From Priapulus caudatus (Eukaryota > Priapulida > Priapulimorpha > Priapulimorphida > Priapulidae): a stretch of DNA of 37,282 bases. The stretch spans positions 13,481 through 50,762 of the forward strand of contig NW_014577467.1 in NCBI RefSeq assembly GCF_000485595.1, given 5' to 3'. Made by a program: the position numbers and the translations under genes. Numbering within the stretch: position 1 is the stretch's first letter; each line of letters begins with the position of its first letter. The notes under the pieces were generated by a model. The model was not told the DNA's origin. It was given only the letters and a program-made list of their open reading frames with translations, and ran no database searches. This document shows, piece after piece, positions 1 to 6,977 of this stretch.

Positions 1-493
1 AGAGAGAGAGAAAGAGAAGAGAGGACGGGCGCAACACACAGAGATGGGACACAGAATGAGAAAGAGAGTATAGCAAAAAGCACGAACTTATAACCGCATT
101 TGGCGTAAATCTATCGTTTTCTTCCGCCCTATGCGCCAGCTATAACGCGACGTACGTACATTTCAAAACTACGTGTGAACGCTGTTTAACTCAAGGTCAC
201 GCTACACGCGTATCGTACGGAGTCCGTAAGATACGCGTTCGAAACTGGGTTTTACGGTACGTGTGAACGCGCTGTCAGTCTTGCCCCCACGCGCGCTCAC
301 ACTAATCTACAGTGTGTTGTATAAGTTATTCACACTTGTGGGTACAGTGAGTGTACACGCTTTTAGATTTTAGACTAAATGTTGGTTTCTTTTTTCATGT
401 AATAAAATGACTGTACACAAGTATATCGTACGTCTTATACTGATTATAATGAAATATGCACCAAAATGATTTTGTAACCCATGTACACCCAAG
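1..493. other. Non-coding left edge with a GA tract
   Basis: It opens with a GA microsatellite (1-28, fading to about 70). The remainder has no recognisable gene. The 34-base sequence at 328-361 recurs at 1947-1980 with one mismatch. Confidence 0.6.
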
Positions 494-507
494 ATATCAT
501 ACTTTTA
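494..507. repeat. Left target-site duplication of the LINE fragment
   Basis: ATATCATACTTTTA is identical to 1077-1090 and abuts the 3' end of the minus-strand LINE fragment. Confidence 0.75.
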
Positions 508-1076
508 ATTGAGATAGAGGAGGACGGAGAGAGGAGTGGATCAAATCGATAGATCCACACTGCGGATCGCAGTGGAAAAGATTGAAAATGTGCAATTTAC
601 CAAAGAGGAAGGCAGGGAATTCTAATTATACGGAATCACAGAACCAAAGAAGCTAAACTTAAAAGGATCCTTAGAAGATAGCACGTACTGAAAACAGTGA
701 TCACACTCAGATGATCGAGTGCAGCGAATAGGCTTCATTAAGCAAGAGGGAATGGCATTTTTCATCTCACCATGATAAATTTTATAGAAAGTTTTAAGTT
801 TAGAATGAAGAAAGCGGACACGAAGAGGAGGCCATATAAGGCGAGTCAAAACAACATCAACACTCTCATCATAGTTTCTGGATACCCATAATATTTCGCA
901 GCTTTATGCTGAATGGAATTCAATTTAAAGCAGTTCTGAAGTGTATAGGGGCACCATGCAGCCTGGCGAAGCATATTCTAATATGGGCAGAACCATAGTT
1001 TTATAAGCCAGGGACCGAGTTTTAGAATCGGCAAAGCCAAGATTACGTCGTAACATACCAAAAGATCGGGACATAC
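508..1076 (-). pseudogene. 5'-truncated, decayed LINE (non-LTR retrotransposon) 3' end
   Basis: Read on the minus strand from about 1068, the frame gives LAYKTMVLPILEYASPG, the C-terminal reverse-transcriptase region typical of jockey/CR1/L2-type LINEs. It is followed after a frameshift by WCPYT and IQHKAAKYYG, then after further lesions by a tail with FKFSFFGSVIPYN. The Trp codon expected next is a TAG stop, followed by NSLPSSL. A perfect 14-bp direct repeat (ATATCATACTTTTA) flanks the segment at 494-507 and 1077-1090, as expected for target-primed reverse transcription. Frameshifts and stops make it non-functional. The exact clade is not settled. Confidence 0.8.
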
Positions 1077-1090
1077 ATATCATACTTTTA
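1077..1090. repeat. Right target-site duplication of the LINE fragment
   Basis: ATATCATACTTTTA is identical to 494-507 and abuts the truncated 5' end of the LINE fragment. Confidence 0.75.
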
Positions 1091-1262
1091 CAATAAATTC
1101 TGAATTAATGAAATTGGATAACTACCAAGGATATATATACACAAAAAGCATGTCTAGCACACTTATTTACATTGTGGTCCTTTACAAAATTTTCTAAGTG
1201 ATACAGTACAGAACAGTGCATATACATTAAGAAAAAATAGATAGGATATATATATAGAGAGA

Positions 1263-1980
1263 GAGATAGGCTATACGGAAGTATCTAAATATGTATTATT
1301 ATACTGTTGTAATGAATATTGGAAATATATCAGTTAAAAAATTGGGTCGAAAATGTGGTGGGTCTAAATTACAATGGTTAATAAGGTAGCCTATTTGTCT
1401 TCTAACCCTAGCAAGACCGTTTCTTGGAGCTAGGTCTGTCATTGAGTTTAGTCTTAGTCTTAGACTTAGTCCTGTCGAAGCGAGTTAATACGTAGGCCTA
1501 CAGGAGTTAGACACGCTCAAAACACGAAATTAAACATTTGCTTGCCTTAGTTTACCTATGCCATGGCTATGATTTATTAATAAGAATATTACGTGCAACT
1601 CAATAAAATAAATCTAAGCGATCGAGTTAATAGGTAGGCCTACATCATAGTTTACCTATGGCTATGATTTATTACGTACAACTCAATAAACATTATATCC
1701 AAAATATAAACACGCCAGCTCGCGATAATTGTTTACTAGGTAAGCCTCTGACAGATGTTGCTATACGGAAGTAAATATGTATTATCCTGGTATTATTATA
1801 CTGTTATAATGAATATTAGAAATATATCAGTTAAAAATTTGGTAGAAAATGTGGTGGGTCCAAATTACCAAAGTGGGTCCAAATTACTAAAAAGTGGGTC
1901 CGAATTGTTGGGTTCAAACTACGGTGGGTCCAAATTACTCGAAATCATTCACACTTGTGGGTACAGTGAGTGTACAAGCT
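1263..1980. repeat. Cluster of direct repeats
   Basis: About 100 bases at 1272-1372 (starting TATACGGAAGTA) recur at 1762-1868 with small indels. A second pair, 1550-1605 and 1650-1690, shares ATGATTTATTA and CAACTCAATAAA blocks, and TAGGCCTACA occurs at about 1493 and 1634. At 1853-1940 a 15-base motif GTGGGTCCAAATTAC repeats about five times imperfectly. No coding sequence is recognised; the open frame over 1755-2111 is repeat-derived. Confidence 0.65.
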
Positions 1981-2133
1981 TGGCCCAAAAAATTTCAAAT
2001 GGCATGTTGGGTTATCGCCACCCCGATTTCAACCCAATTCCTAATTCATTGGAGTCAATTCCGTGTGTTGTAATGATACTAGCCATAACAGTGTTGAGGT
2101 TGCCAAGGTAAACACAGATGGAATTTAAAGTAG

Positions 2134-2504
2134 GCAGTGGATATTTAACCATATACGGCAGAGTATCCAGTATCCACTTCCGCTATTTTACCGTACACCA
2201 CATTTGATTGGCTAGTATATTTATGATGTTATCAACATTACATTCAAATCCCATATTCGAAGCCATAATTAAGGTTTAGCTATCTAGAAAACTTTTTGGT
2301 TCAAATCCCATTTATTTCTACACATTTGTAGCCTCGTTTCATCAGAAGCTATTTTCTGTGAATCACGTTTCCAATACAAAACCTTTTGAACACATTCATA
2401 ATATACTAACATACATATATACACATACATAAATATACTGGCCAATCAGAAGTACTGTATGGTAAAATAGCAGAAGTGGATACTCTGCCGTAAATATCCA
2501 CTGC
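2134..2504. mobile_element. 371-bp MITE-like element with ~80-90-bp inverted repeats
   Basis: The left arm (2134 to about 2226) starts GCAGTGGATATTTA and the right arm (about 2425-2504) ends with its complement TAAATATCCACTGC. Shared inner blocks are GGCAGAGTATCCA, CTATTTTACC and GATTGGC. The left arm carries a 7-base tandem slip (TATCCAG). The interior is AT-rich and non-coding. TTTAAAGTA and TTTAAAAGTA lie near the two ends, but no exact target duplication abuts them, so the superfamily is open. Confidence 0.7.
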
Positions 2505-2961
2505 GTTTAAAAGTATATAGGAGGGAGGATTCATGTGATGTCGCAATTTACCTTTAGCTTTGAATGTATGGCAGATCCGACATGTGACAAAAAGGCCTAG
2601 TAGGGAGAACCCTGGTGTGGTATAGTGTAGGTGGTGTACATACACATTGTGAGTAACAATTATTGGCCATTTAGTGTGGTACGTGTGTGTCACACTACAC
2701 TAATTAGTGAGTATTGTTGGATATGTGGTTAGAGGTTATGGTTAGTGTTTCATTAGGAGTGGGGTTAAGGGGTATGGCATAGCTAATGACCCTATCCACC
2801 TGAAACAACAACTAGTCTACATTACCAATTCACAGTAAGTTTTGATTAGCGTTGGCTAAATTAGTTGAAGTGTTTTTGTTTTTGAATAAAAAAGGAGCCA
2901 TAGTTATAGTTCCCTACATCACACAAATCTGTTATATTGCGATGACGTCGCATTGTTTCAG
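2505..2961. other. Non-coding sequence upstream of the first visible exon
   Basis: AT-rich with no recognised gene. It is probably the 3' part of an upstream intron, because the first visible exon begins at a splice acceptor. Confidence 0.5.
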
Positions 2962-4658
2962 GATATTGGAATGCGCCGGCCGCCAACGTAGCACCCGTGG
3001 CACCCCCGTTGCAGGTGTACACGTCGCGCGCCGCGCCGCCGCCCACCGTGCCTTCACACCAGCAGGTGGCGCCGCCTCTGTCACAGGAGAGCAGGGCGTA
3101 CGGTACGGACGGTGCGTCGCAGGAGCAGCTGCCCGCCTACGAGGAGGTTCACGCGCACTGGTTCCACAAGAAGACGATCGCCGGTAAACTGCAGTGGACG
3201 CCGTTCTCTCTCGTCGACTCGATGCGCCTCGAGGACGTGCATCAGATGCTGCTGCGCGGCGAGGCCGCCCCGGGCTTCGTCGCGACGATGGGAGGCCGCT
3301 ACGACGTCAGCGTCGAAGAGCGCACGTGCAGCGCTGTCTACTGGCAGGAGACGGCGGCCGAGGTGCGCCGCTGCACGTGGTTCTACCGCGCCGAGGGCGA
3401 GACGATCTTCGTACCATATGACGAGGCATTCTCGGCGCGCCTCGAGGCCGAGTACCATGCTGGCGCGACGACGGGCACGTGGAATCGCCGCCTCGAGTTT
3501 CCGAGCGGCGACTCGGTCGTCATGCACAACCGCGACGTCGTCGTGCATTTTGCTGCCGCCGCTGACGCACAGCTTGCGGACGAGTGGGGCGCGGTTGATC
3601 GCGACCTCAGGGTCATGCGGCCGCGCGTCGTCAAGCGCGGCGTCGCCGACGTCGACGAGATCGACGACGGCGAGGCGGCGCGCATCGACCATCTCGTCTT
3701 CATCGTGCACGGCATCGGCTCGGTCTGCGACCTGCGCTTCCGCGACGTCATCGAGTGCACGGACGGCATGCGGCTGCACGCGCGCTCGCTCGTCGAGACG
3801 CACTTCTGCGAGGCGGCGGCGGCGGGCGCGTGCGGACGCGTCGAGTACCTCCCCGTGCAGTGGCACACGTCGCTGCACGTCGGCCCCGCGGGCGTCGACC
3901 GGCTGCTGAAGGCGATCACACTGCCGAGCATCAGCAAGCTGCGGCACTACACGAACGACACGATCCTCGACGTGCTCTTCTACACGAGTCCCAAATACTG
4001 CCAGACGATCGCCGAGGCCGTCACGCAAGAGCTGAACCGCATCTTCGCGCTCTTCCTCGCGCGCAACCCGAGCTTCGACCGCACGCGCGTCTCCATCGCC
4101 GGACACAGCCTCGGATCGCTCATCGTATTCGACATCCTCGCGCACCAGGGCGAGGCACCTGAGGCTCCGCCGCCACCATCGCCCCCGCAGGATGAGGAGG
4201 CAGCGGAGGAGGAGGAGGTGGGCGAGGGGGAGGTGGATTTGCTTGCGGCTGTGCTGCAGGGGATGGGGTTGGAGGAGTACGGCGCAATATTCGAGCGCGA
4301 GCAGATGGACCTCGACACGCTGATCATGTGCGACGCGTCGGACCTGAAGGACCTCGGTGTGCCGATGGGACCACGCAAGAAGCTGCTCATCTACATACAG
4401 GAGCACGCGGAGAGGAAGAGGAAGCCAGCGAAGAAACCCCTGCAGCAGCAGCAGCAGGAGAAGCCAGATGCTGGACAGCAGGAGAAGCTGGAGTTTGGCG
4501 GTAGTTCATTGTCGACTGCGTCGGCAGCGTACACGATGGGGCAGGGTGGCACGGGGCAGGTGGCTGTGGCCTACCCGAAACTCGACTTTAACCTGTGCGC
4601 CTTCTTCGCGCTTGGATCGCCGATCGCTGTCTTTCTTACCGTTCGGGGCGTAAACGAG
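2962..4658 (+). CDS. SEC23IP/DDHD2: Exon: Pro-rich segment, WWE domain, lipase core, SAM domain, start of DDHD
   Basis: The acceptor is taken at TTGTTTCAG (AG at 2960-2961); an alternative AG at 3013-3014 would remove about 17 residues. The frame is open from 2946. A Pro-rich stretch including [11 protein letters not shown] comes first. The WWE domain runs from about 3150 to 3465, with HWFHKK near its start and [12 protein letters not shown] near its end. The lipase core follows, with LVFIVHGIG near 3692 and the nucleophile-elbow GHSLGS at 4101-4118 (catalytic Ser codon 4107-4109). An acidic Glu/Asp linker lies at about 4190-4232. The SAM domain spans about 4233-4410 ([19 protein letters not shown]). 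A CAG-encoded run of five Gln lies near 4443. The DDHD domain opens at about 4570 with [15 protein letters not shown]. The donor is GAG|gtcagt after 4658, phase 0. All of this sits in one 1.7-kb uninterrupted exon, while the DDHD domain is cut by three introns. Confidence 0.92.
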
Positions 4659-6896
4659 GTCAGTAAAAACTCCTGGTGACCGGGAAATACGGACACACGA
4701 GTAGTCATACATGTTTGTATGGTACATGCATGTTTGTACACATTTTAATTTGCCTTTTCCTCGCATACCGGTATTCATTGTTTTCTATGTTTGTAGATTC
4801 TCTAGTTCAGTAGTTGTAAACTATAGCCGATTAGCTTTGCAACAGAACATTACAAAAACAATGTGTAGTAATGATGTGCGACTAGCCTACACATATTGCC
4901 TGCCTTCTTATAATTCTGGGTTAACTTATGCTACATTCTGGTATGCACCATGTACAGACAACGTAACTTGAGTAAGCTATCAACAGTGTCCAATAAAGAC
5001 ATGATTGTCTCTTTCATGTAGATTCTGGTATGCACCATGTACAGTCAACGTAACTTGAGCAAGTTATTAACAGTGTCCAATAGAGACATGGTTGCAGGGT
5101 TCGTAGCGGGTCTTCCAAAGTCTTATAAGTACTTATTTTGCCAAAAATAAAATAAGGGCCCTTATTAATACTTATTTTTGTTGAAATCTTAGAAAAGTAC
5201 TTAATAGTCCTTATTTTTTGTCTTTTTTGTTGTATATATAATACGGAATAATTAAATCTGCTGTGTAATTGTGTATATAAATATTATTAGTGCACTTTAA
5301 TAGTCGGTGATCTATCAGAAATCGCGTAAAAAAGTCTTATTTTGGCCTCCAGAAAGGGTCTTATAAGTCCTTATTTCAACATGTGTCTTACTACTATGAA
5401 CCCTGGGTTGTCTCTTTCAGGTAGATAGGTCAGTTATAGTTAAGGGTAAGAGTGACGTGTGTGTGTGTTTGTTTGCGTAGGTGTGTGAGGAGTACAGACT
5501 ACCGACATGCCCGGGTTTCTTCAACATCTTTCATCCATTTGATCCGGTTGCGTATCGAATCGAACCGATGATCAACAAGTCTTTCCATTTGAAGCCAGTG
5601 CTCATTCCACATCACAAGGGAAGAAAACGAATGCATCTAGAGATCAAGGAGAACATGGCTAGAATAGGTAACCCTACTAATTAACTCTTTATAGCAGTGA
5701 GCAGTGCATGGATTCGCATTTTTATTGTAACTGTTTCCTACAGCAATGACACGAGCGAGGCGGGCCGCCTCGCTGAAATTCTCAGCCGCCACACAGAAAT
5801 TTGTCCAAAACACGCCTCGCTGACGAAAATCAATGTTGTTCCTTAGAACATTGGTTATATTATGACTTATAATGCACCAACATAGCGTAGAATGCTCCAA
5901 ATTGCACCATTTTTCAAAAGAATTTTTGTGGGTCATGTCCCCCGGACCCCCCTAGCTGGGCGAGTACCTGCGGTGCTCGCTTTGCTGAGACCTCGAAATG
6001 CGCAAACATGACAAAACAAATTTACCACCTCACAGACTTTTTGGCCGTGGGAAACACTGCCCTACAATGTTGAAGCTGTACGAATTTACAGTTTTAAACC
6101 AGGTACCAGTGAAAGCCCGCTTGTATGTATACGCCCCGATTTAACGCGAAATTGGATATAACGCGATGAGTCATTGGACCTTTTTTTGCTCTTTTCGGAA
6201 CTGAAAAGTTGTTTAGTGAATAAAGCCGGCCTTAGGTTGAAGCGACGATCGCCTATAGATCGCGCAACTAAATGAGTTTACATGACTTGCTGCTGTGGCG
6301 GGTCAGTTTATACGCTGATTTTTTTTAACCCTGATTTAGCGCGATCCCGCTTTTTTGCATTGACATTTTATGGACCCCAACGATCGCGTTATATAATGGG
6401 GCCACACTGTACCTGCCTTCTCGTATGCTCGCCTTTCTCCTTCTGCGCTATATTTCCTGTCTTCCTTGTTCCTGCCCTCGGTGTTTGTGCACCAAATCAT
6501 TTCACTTGCTCTTTACTGCCACTTAGGGGTGAGTCACGTAGTGGTTGGTTCCATGCCGTTGGCTGTGGAAACCTGCAGCTGTAGTTACGTTCTTCCATGG
6601 TTTGTAACAATAGTACATGATTTTCTAACCATATTTACATGGTTTGCACTGGAGTTATAAACACATGGATTGCATATATCCATTACGAGGCATGTGTATC
6701 TGTAGTTACAACTCACCAGGCATGCGTTTCCATGACGACAGGTTCCGACATCAAGCAGAAGCTGATAGAGACATTTAGGAGCACGTGGCACACGGTGGCT
6801 GAGTTCACACGCTCGCACACCGTCGGGCAAGAGGAGATGGATGCTGTCCAGAAGGCTGTGATGGACAGTGCGATAGAGGACATGAGCAAAGAACAG

Positions 6897-6977
<81 letters not shown>

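Noticed and set aside
2270-2315. GGTTCAAATCCC resembling a tRNA B box
   Set aside because: No matching A box or cloverleaf around it; it lies inside the inverted-repeat element.
3112-3909. 265-codon Arg/Ser-rich frame on the plus strand in the same exon
   Set aside because: Out-of-frame shadow of the phospholipase exon; low complexity.
3081-4406. 441-codon open frame on the minus strand opposite the big exon
   Set aside because: The plus strand carries unmistakable WWE, lipase and SAM motifs with correct splice phases; the GC-rich third positions make the opposite strand open by composition.
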